Position numbers and translations under genes: made by a program
Notes under the pieces: generated by a model
What the model saw: the letters and a program-made list of their open reading frames with translations, nothing else
Told to the model about the DNA's origin: nothing
The model's database searches: none
Part shown: piece after piece, positions 21,946-32,641 of the stretch
How the letters are laid out: the number at the start of each line of letters is the position of its first letter
Numbering within the stretch: the first letter of the stretch is position 1
Assembly: GCF_001039355.2 (NCBI RefSeq)
Contig: NW_019775611.1
Span: forward strand, 23,032 to 87,031
Reading direction: 5' to 3'
DNA from: Lingula anatina
Taxonomy: Eukaryota > Brachiopoda > Lingulata > Lingulida > Lingulidae
Length of the DNA stretch: 64,000 nt

Positions 21946-22900
21946 TGCCTAAGTTCCCATCTCTACCCACCACCTGTTCTCTTTATATCTACCTTAATGT
22001 CTCATTTAAATACGACCTTATAATAAGGCTTTCTAGTCTAGGCGCGGGCGCCGCGACATCCTAGGGGCGTGGCACATGCTAAGGGGAGCCGCGACATCCT
22101 AGGGGCATGGGACATGCTAAGGGGCGCCACCGCGTCCCTTACAGTCCTCCCTTTCCCCTCTCACACTAAGACGACGCACGTGCAGGCGATCCCGAGCAAC
22201 CACTACAAGCGATCTTCGGCCTCCTCTAGCATTAGCAGCTATAGAAGTCGATGGCGCATCCTTCTTGGAAGTGCCATTTTGGAAGCCAAAACAGTGAATG
22301 ATGAAGAGACTCGGTGCTCCCTTTTATATTATTTTGATTATCCGTGCGTTCCACTTCCGTGCTCATTACATTTCTCTTACGTTTCTCTCACTTCGTAAGT
22401 ACGATTTCTGAAAACGTACGCTTCACTTGCAATACACGCATGATTATCTCACTCACTGTGTGCGACACAAGTACAGATCGTACGTGCCCCTTACTTCTTT
22501 CTACTTCCAAAAAAAAGGCGTACAGACCACTTGCAGGCCCCACGTTTAGAGCACGACACACCTACTCATAAAGTACTTACTACTTCGTCCGCTGCGATTT
22601 AATTTTCATCCTGCGACTACGCTACGTCTGACAAGAACTCCGAGGACGCACGATCTCTAAGCACGCACGACGGGTTGTAAGAGAGGCTTAACGTACAAAG
22701 TCAAAAGCACACCGGCAATGAGTCGCACTTGCGACGTGTTCACGACGCACGCTCCTGTCCCAACAATGAACGTTGATTTTGCAACGTGTAGGCCTACACT
22801 ATTTTCAAAGTTTCAAACTTTGCTCGATTCAGCTTCTAATAAGCATCCAAAAAGCAAGAGAAAGAAGCTTGGAGAGCATGAAAGAAGGGAGTAGGAAGAA
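21946..22900. repeat. GC-richer intergenic with two 40-bp units
   Basis: At 22049-22125 two units share GCCGCGACATCCTAGGGGC and ACATGCTAAGGGG. The rest has no recognised exon. The 109-codon frame from 22069 starts inside the tandem units and is probably chance. One TAGGCCTA is at 22789. Confidence 0.4.
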
Positions 22901-24540
22901 GAAAGAAGAGGAGAAAAGATGACAAAACAGCCCGTCTTCACAAGTTGTAAGGAAAGTCTGAAGCAAACATGACGCAAAGGGAACTATTTTCCCTTGTGCC
23001 TTGCATTCTCACGTACGCTGGTAGCAAAACAAACTCAAGAAATGAGTACAATACCCAAAGCCATCGCACCTTGCAGTTAGCGCCCCTGCTTGAAAGGGCG
23101 TCTCACATGGCCACTGCGACTCGCAAGGCAGACTTGCGCCTTTCCACTGAAACTTTTCGTCTACATCAATGAACTCCATGGCCTCCTCTGGACCTAAAAT
23201 TAATAGGGGATTTACGGCCCTAAGATTCATGCGTCTGGTTGTGACCGAGGCTTTAAATATGCATATTTCAGCAGAAAAGCGTGACGGAAGAGGTCCCAGT
23301 CAACCAATATACTTACGTTACGTGACGTAAGTAATCAACCATCTACAATGTATTATGGTACATGTACATATAGAAGACAGACATGCCCTAGCTCCATTTA
23401 CGAGCACATCCAGACTTTCTACCCTAGCTAAGGTACCGTACATTATCTCAGCTTATTCTATTTTAATCATGTATACTGCTGTGTATTGTTAGGGCAACCA
23501 TTTTCGGTTGTCTGACTTATTTTTAAATCTGTTATTTCGTTGTTGTTGCTGCTGCTGTTTCTTTCATTTAGATAATCTACATATAGGATTAACTGCCTCG
23601 TTATTATTTTATATCTGTGTACTGTTTAAATGTCATATACCAATCTATATAACATGCTGTAATCTTTCCAAGATGAAAGGTAAGGTCTTGCCCTGATGTG
23701 TATTGACATGTTTACATTACCAAATCTGAAAACCTAAAATGAAGCACGAGAGTATGTTTACTCACTGGGGTAAAATAGGCGAAGTGGAGACGCAGGTCTC
23801 CCACCGCATAACCAGGTAATGTCTGTTACGGCTCTATCCTGGGCCTCAGGTCAAAATCGGTCCTTTGGTTGGAAACTGTTTCCGAGCGTCTGTTCTGGTC
23901 CTTCATCTGTCCATCATGACGTGATCAAATGTGACACCGAAACTTGCCCTTGGCTGACTCTGTTATGGTCTCCAATTTTTGCTTCTAAAAAACTCTTACA
24001 TACTACAAAAAAGAAGAAAAAAGATGTTCACTGAATGTTAGAAACAAATGCATTTCATTTATTTAAATTCGTTTTATATTTGCGATAATATCTCCTAATC
24101 TGTTTTAAAGAACACGTTAGTTTTGCTGCGTGCCTACCCTTTGGACCCTTATTGCGACAAAATTCTATCGTGCTCTGCACTGTGTTTAAGACTGTCATAT
24201 TCGTGAATGATGGTGTTTGGGATGGGTTTGGAAGAGTGACTCATTACCCAATCCCATACTATCGCGTAATTTATCCTGTTTTAAGTTATTATAGGCTCTT
24301 ATGGCTAATGTGTGGCTGACTCATGGTTTTAGTCCCGACCCGTCTCTTACGGCTCCGCCGGCTCCTGCGGCTCCGCGTTCTGGCGCCGAATACAAGTCAC
24401 CGTTACCGCTTCTCCTCCTAGACCCCAAGGACCTGTGTCCCTATCTCTTGGATTAAGGTCACTCATAATCTCAACTTGAACCCCCTTTTTTTGTCTCGGT
24501 CAGTACATTGGCTTGAGCGTGACGCTCGTTGAAACGCACC
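22901..24540. other. Intergenic, nothing recognised
   Basis: No gene is supported. Positions 23571-23640 are paralogous to 163-240 and preserve the pre-insertion state of MITE M1. Confidence 0.4.
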
Positions 24541-24730
24541 CTTGTCAAAATTTTTGAAAATTCAATGGTAAATATCTCCCAAACTGAAGGAATCACGTGA
24601 AAAATTTCTACAGTCATGTGGAGATATCAAATATGCCCTTGGATTTGACCCTTGACCTTTATTTCAAGGTCAAATGGGCCAAAAATGTCTAAAAATGGGA
24701 CTTTTTTGCACGACCATGTGACTCCCAACT
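24541..24730. repeat. Repeat with TGACC half sites upstream of copy 4
   Basis: Contains GGATTTGACCCTTGACCTTT followed by AAGGTCAAATGG, that is, direct and inverted AGGTCA-type half sites. It replaces the distal 5' region that copies 2 and 6 share, so copy 4 keeps only the proximal part. Confidence 0.4.
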
Positions 24731-24901
24731 GTTACACAGGCCCTCAGTTTCCTCACACGGCCGCACGGGTGTAACATAGGTTTAAAATACACGCTGCCAA
24801 TGCCTTATTTAATCTCATGGTATTTTTGTTCCAATCTATTTTAGTTCATCGAAGGAATAAACCAAAAGTTACGAACAGCTCAGATAAGTTAAACAAACAA
24901 G
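24731..24901 (+). promoter_or_regulatory. 5' flank of copy 4 with UTR splice acceptor
   Basis: Keeps the CCTCAGTTTCCTCACA block, the TTAAAATACAC block and a pyrimidine tract with AG near 24844, as in copies 2 and 6. The conserved upstream GTAAGT donor is missing because the homology ends near 24731. Confidence 0.5.
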
Positions 24902-26290
24902 ATGGCGATGAACAAATGGACAATTGCTGTTCTTGCCGTTATTTTGTTAGTTGTTTGTTCGATGAATTTTTTTCATCCCGTTTGTGAAACGGAATTGGAA
25001 CATCTAACACAACACTTGAGTGATTTTATAAAAGAACATCCACACAGTAACAGTTTGACCACGAAGTTCATTAAACGTCTAAGAAACGGGAACATAGACC
25101 CCCTAAATGAAGACCTTTTAGAACACTTAAGAGGGAAATGGATTCTTCCTCCTTCCAAGCTGCCACACAATCTTTCCACCCCAAAGGCAACACACTGGGA
25201 TCAAATTGGACAATCAAAATTGGTAGATAAGATTTTGAAGCAACGCCGCAAAGGATTCTTCGTGGAATCAGGAGCATATGATGGAGAGGCTCATTCCAAT
25301 TCTCTCTTCTTTGAGATTTCACGAGACTGGGAAGGATTGCTTGTGGAGCCAAACCCGTGGTCCTTTGAAGTTCTTTTGAACAAAAACAGGTAAGGGTAGT
25401 TTACGAGTAGAACGAGATAGTCATTGCCTCTTTAGTGAAGCGATGATGCATGTATTTTGTTGGATTTTTTACTTCCAGTTGTCACAATAACAAATTCATT
25501 TTCATCAGGTGGATATACGTTAAATGTACGCCGCTACTATACATTCTTTCTTTTATAGTAGCTTTAAGAAAAGATAACAGTCTAACAGATAAAAGTGAAG
25601 AGACTGCCACAAAGTGTTTTATTGATACTAGTAGTTAATTGTACCTTCAGAATTTAAATTCCTGTCAATATGAATATCTAAATTCTATATTTAATATCAA
25701 TTAAAATATGTATTAGACCATTAGAACATTACAACATTTACTGATCAATTTATTCATATGTTGATCTTTAATATATATATTACGTACACGTAGCAGAGAA
25801 TGTTTGTTTATTTCCTCGTTTCTTGTGTTGATTGTTTATCTTACGTTCCAGGAAAGCTTACGCTGTTAATACCTGCTTAGCAACGGGTCGCAGTCCCTCA
25901 GTGGTCGATTTTACTTTCGCAATGGAGATAGGAGGAATACCAAAGCACAGCCCTGTAATTCCTAAGGATGAACAAGACATGGTAGAAGGAAAAAGTCGCA
26001 TACAGTGTTTTCCCATTTTCTCTCTCCTGGCCGCCATCGGTCGGAATCACGTAGACTACTTTAGTTTGGACGTAGAAGGCGCCGAAATAGAAATCCTTAA
26101 ATCGTTTCCATGGGAACATGTCACTGTTGACGTGTGGACCATAGAGTTCTTGGTTCACGGCGGAGGTCCTGGTACGCCAAAACGTGAGAAAGCAATCAGG
26201 GAGATCTTCAAAAATACAGGACTCTACAGGGAAGGTACCATTCTAAGGAACCTAGATATAGTGTTTGTCAGAAAGGATGTGCCACAATAA
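24902..26290 (+). CDS. FkbM-family type II membrane methyltransferase, copy 4
   Basis: Exons 24902-25389 and 25852-26290 are separated by a 462-bp phase-2 intron and encode 308 aa, one residue shorter in the membrane anchor than copies 1 and 2. The signal anchor, FVESGAYDGE, LLVEPNP and DYFSLDVEGAEIEIL are intact. The exon 2 subtype (PKDEQDMVEG, FLVHGGG, LRNLDI) groups with pseudogene copy 3. The last part of exon 1 is almost identical to copy 2, a mosaic expected from gene conversion. The stop is TAA at 26288. The sequence from 25106 to 26329 is repeated nearly base for base at 26331-27552, across a single N, so copies 4 and 5 probably represent one locus. Confidence 0.9.
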
Positions 26291-26330
26291 AAAAAGCAAT
26301 CCTGAATACGTATATGTTACAATTGGAACN

Positions 26331-27514
26331 AAATGAAGACCTTTTAGAACACTTAAGAGGGAAATGGATTCTTCCTCCTTCCAAGCTGCCACACAATCTT
26401 TCCACCCCAAAGGCGACCCACTGGGATCAAATTGGACAATCAAAATTGGTAGATAAGATTTTGAAGCAACGCCGCAAAGGATTCTTCGTGGAATCAGGAG
26501 CATATGATGGAGAGGCTCATTCCAATTCTCTCTTCTTTGAGATTTCACGAGACTGGGAAGGATTGCTTGTGGAGCCAAACCCGTGGTCCTTTGAAGTTCT
26601 TTTGAACAAAAACAGGTAAGGGTAGTTTACGAGTAGAACGAGATAGTCATTGCCTCTTTAGTGAAGCGATGATGCATGTATTTTGTTGGATTTTTTACTT
26701 CCAGTTGTCACAATAACAAATTCATTTTCATCAGGTGGATATACGTTAAATGTACGCCGCTACTATACATTCTTTCTTTTATAGTAGCTTTAAGAAAAGA
26801 TAACAGTCTAACAGATAAAAGTGAAGAGACTGCCACAAAGTGTTTTATTGATACTAGTAGTTAATTGTACCTTCAGAATTTAAATTCCTGTCAATATGAA
26901 TATCTAAATTCTATATTTAATATCAATTAAAATATGTATTAGACCATTAGAACATTACAACATTTACTGATCAATTTATTCATATGTTGATCTTTAATAT
27001 ATATTACGTACACGTAGCAGAGAATGTTTGTTTATTTCCTCGTTTCTTGTGTTGACTGTTTATCTTACGTTCCAGGAAAGCTTACGCTGTTAATACCTGC
27101 TTAGCAACGGGTCGCAGTCCCTCAGTGGTCGATTTTACCTTCGCAATGGAGATAGGAGGAATACCAAAGCACAGCCCTGTAATTCCTAAGGATGAACAAG
27201 ACATGGTAGAAGGAAAAAGTCGCATACAGTGTTTTCCCATTTTCTCTCTCCTGGCCGCCATCGGTCGGAATCACGTAGACTACTTTAGTTTGGACGTAGA
27301 AGGCGCCGAAATAGAAATCCTTAAATCGTTTCCATGGGAACATGTCACTGTTGACGTGTGGACCATAGAGTTCTTGGTTCACGGCGGAGGTCCTGGTACG
27401 CCAAAACGTGAGAAAGCAATCAGGGAGATCTTCAAAAATACAGGACTCTACAGGGAAGGTACCATTCTAAGGAACCTAGATATAGTGTTTGTCAGAAAGG
27501 ATGTGCCACAATAA
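26331..27514 (+). CDS. FkbM-family methyltransferase, copy 5 (5'-truncated, probable assembly duplicate)
   Basis: Begins abruptly inside exon 1 directly after an N at 26330. The partial exon 1 (26331-26615), intron (26616-27075) and exon 2 (27076-27514) match copy 4 with only a handful of differences, including a 2-bp change in an (AT)n run in the intron. No start codon or anchor is present. The left copy ends, and the right copy begins, inside the duplicated stretch. This is what two unmerged overlapping or allelic contigs would look like. The real gene probably has the 5' half of copy 4 and the 3' flank of copy 5. Confidence 0.8.
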
Positions 27515-27841
27515 AAAAAGCAATCCTGAATACGTATATGTTACAATTGGAACTCTATTTCTAATTTTCCACGTGTATTTCTAAATTTCTACAATAAGAA
27601 TGATAGAAAAATGTTGATTTTGGTCCGTGCAGACATAGTGCCGTAGTGGTACAATCAGCAGCTGTACATGTGTTCAGAAAAGCACGTAAAACTGAATGTG
27701 ACAGGCACTTTATGAGTAACTATCAAAGTTAATAGGTCTATACGCCGTGGTGTGTTTGAAGGAAAACTGCACTTTTCACGTTTATTCAATTGTGAATCGT
27801 GTAAGCGCGCATATAAGATGCGTAAAGCCATTGAACTCTAG
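27515..27841 (+). repeat. 3' flank of copy 4/5, shared with copy 2
   Basis: Homologous to 11018-11354, including one TTGGTCCGTGCA unit at about 27620. The homology resumes after MITE M2. Confidence 0.6.
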
Positions 27842-28054
27842 GACCCCATTCCCAGAGATTAGATCGATCCATCTAGATCGACCTACTCCCTGGGGGTTCA
27901 CGCTAAATAGCTGTCAGCTGAGCGGGCACGAAAGTTAATTACCCCCTTACAGCTTGTAGTAGGCGGGACGGACATTTAAGCCGGATTATCTGACAGTACA
28001 CTAGTGAGACTCCCCATGGGGATAGATCGATCTAAAATCTATGGGAATGCGCCC
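27842..28054 (+). mobile_element. PIF/Harbinger-like MITE, copy M2 (213 bp)
   Basis: Complete copy. The ends are GACCCCATTCCCAGAGA and, on the opposite strand, GGGCGCATTCCCATAGA. A 3-bp TAG duplication flanks it (27839-27841, 28055-28057). The paralogous flank of copy 2 at about 11352 is uninterrupted, so the element inserted after the gene duplication. A 3-bp target duplication and GGG..CATTCC ends fit PIF/Harbinger. Confidence 0.85.
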
Positions 28055-29404
28055 TAGGATGACAGCCAAGGTGCTCTTGAAGCAAATGTCGGGCAGTTTA
28101 ACAGGTGCTGTTGTAAGTATGGGATAGATGTGAGGGGCAGCACAATAGAGGACAAGGGAGAGACCGATGTCCCTTTGTTTTCTAACAGTGGTTGGGTGCG
28201 GTTACTGACGTCAAGGGTGGCCAGATCTCTTTGATGAGCGAAAGCAACTATTATTGGTCACTAAAATTCCCTTGTTTTCTTAGTCTCATCCGCTGACCTC
28301 GCATTTGTCTTTGAGTTAACGTAGAGCAGTATACAGTAGTCAATTTCTCATCGAAGAAAAACGGAGGAAAATTAGAGTAAACGGGCCAGCGAAACAGCAT
28401 GGAAAGTAAGCATAGTAAATAATTACTACTTTATAGTTTAAAGTAAGTTTCAAGTTTACTATAATGGTATGTAAAAGGGGCTTTACGTACGTTAAAAAGT
28501 TTAGCTTCCGGTTAATGCCGTTAAGCGCTACCGACATAGCTCGTAAATTTGCGTTTTCTACTTTTTTTTAGCACAGTAATAGTTTTCGCGTTGTTTCCTA
28601 AAATGCTTTAACGGGAATGATTTACTAGCGTTTTATTTAATATTTCAATGAATAATGCCGCTTTTGCTAGAACAAAGGCGCTCAGGATTTTATGTCATAC
28701 TTCTCAGGTCATGTTTGTAACGGGTCATTACCGGACGCTAGTACGGTTGTGGTTAGGTTTGCATTGCCTTGACGCGCAAATAGCCTCCGCTGGAGGGGAG
28801 TGGATGCGGTAGTTGAGATCGTACATTAACATGGGAAGATCGTTGAATGCGACCTATGATGTTACACATACCACTCATTGTGTATGTATGGATGAGAGAC
28901 AATTAGTGTTCGTCGTAATATTCTGACATAACTGATAGACGGGGAGATGGCCCAATTGTATGAGCGGACTCTGTTTAGGTGTTTCATTTATCGGGGAAAA
29001 TAGTTCAATACAGACTCTGGAAACTAACTGAGACTTGTGTTATTTCTGTGACTAGAGATATCCCAATCACTTACAAAATAATGATAAGCCCGGATACACT
29101 GTGCCACAGTGCCAGTATAATGCCGCGTGGCATTTCTCCGGTCGGTAAGAGAGTGACGGTCTTTGATGAAATTGAATTTTCAAAGTGAATATAACGTTTC
29201 ATAGTTGAACTTTTTGCATTCGTGACAGTAACGTATGTTCCTTTTTTTGGGATAGAAGCTGAATTATTTTTTATTATTCATAGTTCACGGAGAGTGAAAC
29301 TTTTTTACAAACTTCTTCACGTAGGACCCTTAAATAATCAGACAGTTTGCAATCTGTGCACTAAATATTTTAGGAGCATGCCTGTGACCTCAATTGCACT
29401 TCTA
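28055..29404. other. Flank remnant, then unrecognised intergenic DNA
   Basis: Positions 28058-28120 continue the homology to the copy 2 flank. The block CATTTCTCCG..GGTAAGAGAGTGACGGTC at about 29128 also recurs at about 11453, so 28120-29120 may be an insertion into the flank. No gene is supported. Confidence 0.4.
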
Positions 29405-29571
29405 CAGGGGCGGATTTAAGCCGTTTTCCGGGTCTTCCAGAAGACGGTGTAATTTTGAAGTTTACATTGACAGGTATCTAATGTTTTCTGTCGGAAGACG
29501 GTCAAAATGGAGGATGGACCAACAAATATAATTTGGAAGACTGTCAGAAAATATCTCTGGATCCGCCCCTG
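29405..29571. mobile_element. hAT-like MITE, 167 bp
   Basis: Ends CAGGGGCGGATTTAAG and CTGGATCCGCCCCTG, flanked by CTTCTA on both sides (29399-29404, 29572-29577). Its interior block with GGAAGACGGTCAAAA and TTTGGAAGACTGTCA recurs in fragmentary form at about 50585-50645. Confidence 0.85.
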
Positions 29572-30119
29572 CTTCTATATTGGGTTTGGGTGTTAAATGA
29601 TTTTAGGTGATACCTCTTATTAACAAAATATATATGGCTAAGTACTAAAAGGTTTTGTTAAACAAAAGACAATTTTATAATTCGTCTGATCGAATAGGCT
29701 ACAACACCCCTCATAATTAACGTTATGCTGTTCGACACCAGTATCTGAGGTCCAGCAGTTTAAAGTGGTCTTCAATTCAGTTCACACAATGAATAGTTTT
29801 CCATCTAAGCAAAATATAGAAATTGAAAGAACGCATTTAAAAAAGAAATGAATATTAATAATAATATATGTTAGTCACTGTGAAGTGTAAACATTTATTT
29901 AAAAAGAAGATCAAATTATATCTTATTTTACTGAACGTCTAGTATCTAAATAACCATAAATGTGACCAGAAACCGCTGCTGCTGCTAGTAGCTTGGTTTC
30001 CACATTATTTTTTCCATCTTATACATGAACCTAAATTGGCATATTGAGAGTATCAAAACTTTTGTTACAGCATACATAGTGAGAGAGTGAATGTATTTTA
30101 ATTCAGTTTTGGAGAGATT
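29572..30119. other. Intergenic, nothing recognised
   Basis: AT-rich, with no exon or repeat family recognised. Confidence 0.35.
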
Positions 30120-30733
30120 ATGGTATTAATATTAATTATTATTAGTACCCAAGTCCTGACTGGGCTGAGTGATGGATAAAATATTTTATCAAACTGATAG
30201 TTATCTTTATTAATAGCTAAAACAAAATGTTTAACCAAATAATTAATAAATTTGACAAAATACATTTGAACATTCCACGTTGTTTTAGGTTAGACTGGAT
30301 TAAGCATGTGCTGAAAAGACACAACACCATAATTAATTCATTGGTGACATATTATATGCCCTGCTTTTTATAATAATGTGTAGCTATAAGTTTATTTATC
30401 GTCATCTGCCAGTTTCCAACCTGCGTGCGATAGGGGGGCTCCTGTTTTTTCCAACATACTCATATACCAGTAAGTATAAAACCTAGCAAATCATTTTATT
30501 CCATAAGTCTTGGCTATAATATTTGGTATGAAACGTTTTTAGAGCTTGGTCTGTTTTTCTACCTTCTTGTAATGATATCACGGGGCAGTTTTTTTAGTAA
30601 ATAAGTAAATAGTCTTACTCATCGTGATTGTTTAATAGCATATTCACAAAAATTGTATTCATATTGTCATTTTCATCCACACAAGTGGATGCATATGTTA
30701 CAGTGAAATTATGTAATGGGCAAAGGCTGAATC

Positions 30734-30788
<55 letters not shown>

Positions 30789-31020
30789 CGCGCGGGGGGG
30801 GGGGGTTCTCAGGTCCTTGGTCCAATTGACAGCCAATGGATGAATCCAGGATATCACGGGGCAGGTTGCTAATGATAAATGATCTACCGTCTTTCCACTT
30901 ATTTTGTACCTCTGCCAACTCCTAAGTCTTTTAGTCATAGTTTCATGTAATAAAGAAACTCGAACTTTTAATTCTTATTCAAAGCTTATACAAAATTTGA
31001 GTCAGTTACACATGTCTTAT
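30120..31020 (+). repeat. Direct duplication, left copy, with (GT)n/(GC)n/G tract
   Basis: Matches 37520-37985 in direct orientation, with an internal stretch missing from the right-hand copy. Inside, 30737-30805 is a (GT)n run passing into (GC)n and then a G-run, a potential Z-DNA and G-rich tract. No gene; the overlapping frames are microsatellite artefacts. Confidence 0.65.
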
Positions 31021-31556
31021 ATACAGTATACTGAAATTAGAACGACGCCTCCTGTACACTTGGATGTAAACAGATATTGATGAAGATCCGTGTACACTCG
31101 GATGAACACAGATGTTGATGAAAGGGCTATTTTATTGGTATGTATTTCGGAATGATATCTAAACACAGCTACTGTTCGTTACACTTTGCATGTCTGAACC
31201 AGTGGCAATATTTTATTTTCTCAGTGAACTTGAGGCTGTCTCTGGCCTAACATAATAAGCAGTGACCTTTCAGGTAATCATACTTTTGTGTATCTAGAGT
31301 TTCACATCTTAAATTAATACGTGTGTATCAGTTATCTTTGGCAGTTTTTAATGTATTTTCGCTTTTGACATAGCTACCAAAATTCTTTAAATTTGGAACC
31401 AAAATAAATGTTTTTTTTTAAACACAAACATATTCTACCTACATAAGTGTATTTTGCTCTATTGTAATTGTGATGAACTTTTTATAGTTAGTGTCTGGTC
31501 GAGTTCATGTGAATTCGCCTTCACAAAATTTCCTCAGTTTTCTTTTTGTGCTACAG
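31021..31556. other. Intergenic or intron, nothing recognised
   Basis: No exon found. If the exon at 31557 is real, this stretch would be intron. Confidence 0.3.
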
Positions 31557-31724
31557 GACGATGCCCTGGCCAAATATTGGAACCATTCTAGTGTGCAAAT
31601 GACATCCTGTTTCCATGGCAACTTGACAAATTCTCCAGATGATGATATTGATGACGATCAGAGAGAATGTTGTTTAAGTGACAAAGAAAGCCTTAGTGAC
31701 ACGTATCATATTCACGCCAAATAG
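31557..31724 (+). CDS. Possible terminal exon of an unidentified gene
   Basis: A pyrimidine-rich tract and CTACAG acceptor at 31556 precede a 55-codon phase-0 frame ending in TAG. The peptide is polar and acidic, with a run DDDIDDD, several Ser and Cys residues, and the end DTYHIHAK. AATAAA at 32010-32015 gives a plausible poly(A) signal and a 3' UTR of about 300 bp. I recognise no domain and found no upstream exon in the window. The methyltransferase genes are not its partners, since their exon 2 has its own stop. It could also be chance. Confidence 0.35.
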   Translation, partial: DDALAKYWNHSSVQMTSCFHGNLTNSPDDDIDDDQRECCLSDKESLSDTYHIHAK

Positions 31725-32035
31725 GCCTACTTTTATAATTGCATCAACTACAAAATCTGACGGGGCAAGGGCGATCCACTATATTGACCAGTTTGTGAAA
31801 TCACCATATATATTACTATTTGCCTTTGTTCCATCAGTCTGTATTTAAGTATTCATTAACAACATTCATGGCCGGTTTGTGAAATACTATACAGCTAGTA
31901 ACATTTTTATTAGCTTATGTTAATATGTGAATGCATTTTTCAGTGCGTAGAATATTGTGTCACTTCTTACCCATGTTATGAGAAAACTGTTATATAATTT
32001 GTCGACTAAAATAAAGCATTTGAATGTGAAAACAT
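31725..32035 (+). other. Possible 3' UTR with poly(A) signal
   Basis: AATAAA at 32010 follows the candidate terminal exon. The stop codon of that exon lies inside a TAGGCCTA octamer (31722-31729). Confidence 0.3.
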
Positions 32036-32641
32036 TTGGTTATGTGTTACTTTTTTATTGCAAAACTGGCCTATTCACACGTCCTCATTTATGTGACTTA
32101 CTACTTTTATATCCTGGTTTGACGTGAACTGGAACGGTCTTCTTTTTTATAGTTTTGTACCTCCTTTGGGCTGGATTACTGCAGGTTCCTCAGTAAAAGG
32201 CCCCATGATGACAGAGTGTAATTGCAATTTATATAGAGAAAAGCATGAGGACCATGATTGTTTTGAGAAACTATTTTATGATTTCATTAATTAATGTCCC
32301 AAAACCTACATAAATGTGGTGCCCCAGTATCGATATTAATTTTAAGCATGTTTATAAACATATATACCGACAAAAACATTATCCCGCTGAATGCTAAATT
32401 CAAGATATACATGTACACCGGCTGCATGGCTGCTTTTTCACTATAATATTCCTTCCTGACAAACATCAAACAGTACATTATATTGTATCACGTGAAAACT
32501 AAACAGAACAATCTAATTTGTAACGTATTGCTGATCTCCTCTTTTTAAGTACGTTCTGAGAAACGCTATCATTCGTGTTGTATCGCGTGAAAAGTTCATA
32601 TAAAGTACAGTTCCATTTGTAACTTGCTCGTGATTGCTTGT
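32036..32641. other. Intergenic, nothing recognised except the copy 6 3' flank
   Basis: The last 60 bp is the 3' flank of copy 6 and resembles the flank of copy 2. The rest is unrecognised. Confidence 0.4.

Noticed and set aside
22069-22398. 109-codon frame in GC-richer DNA
   Set aside because: It starts within a 40-bp tandem duplication and shows no recognisable protein features.
30615-30938. Frames over the (GT)n tract
   Set aside because: Low-complexity translation of a microsatellite.
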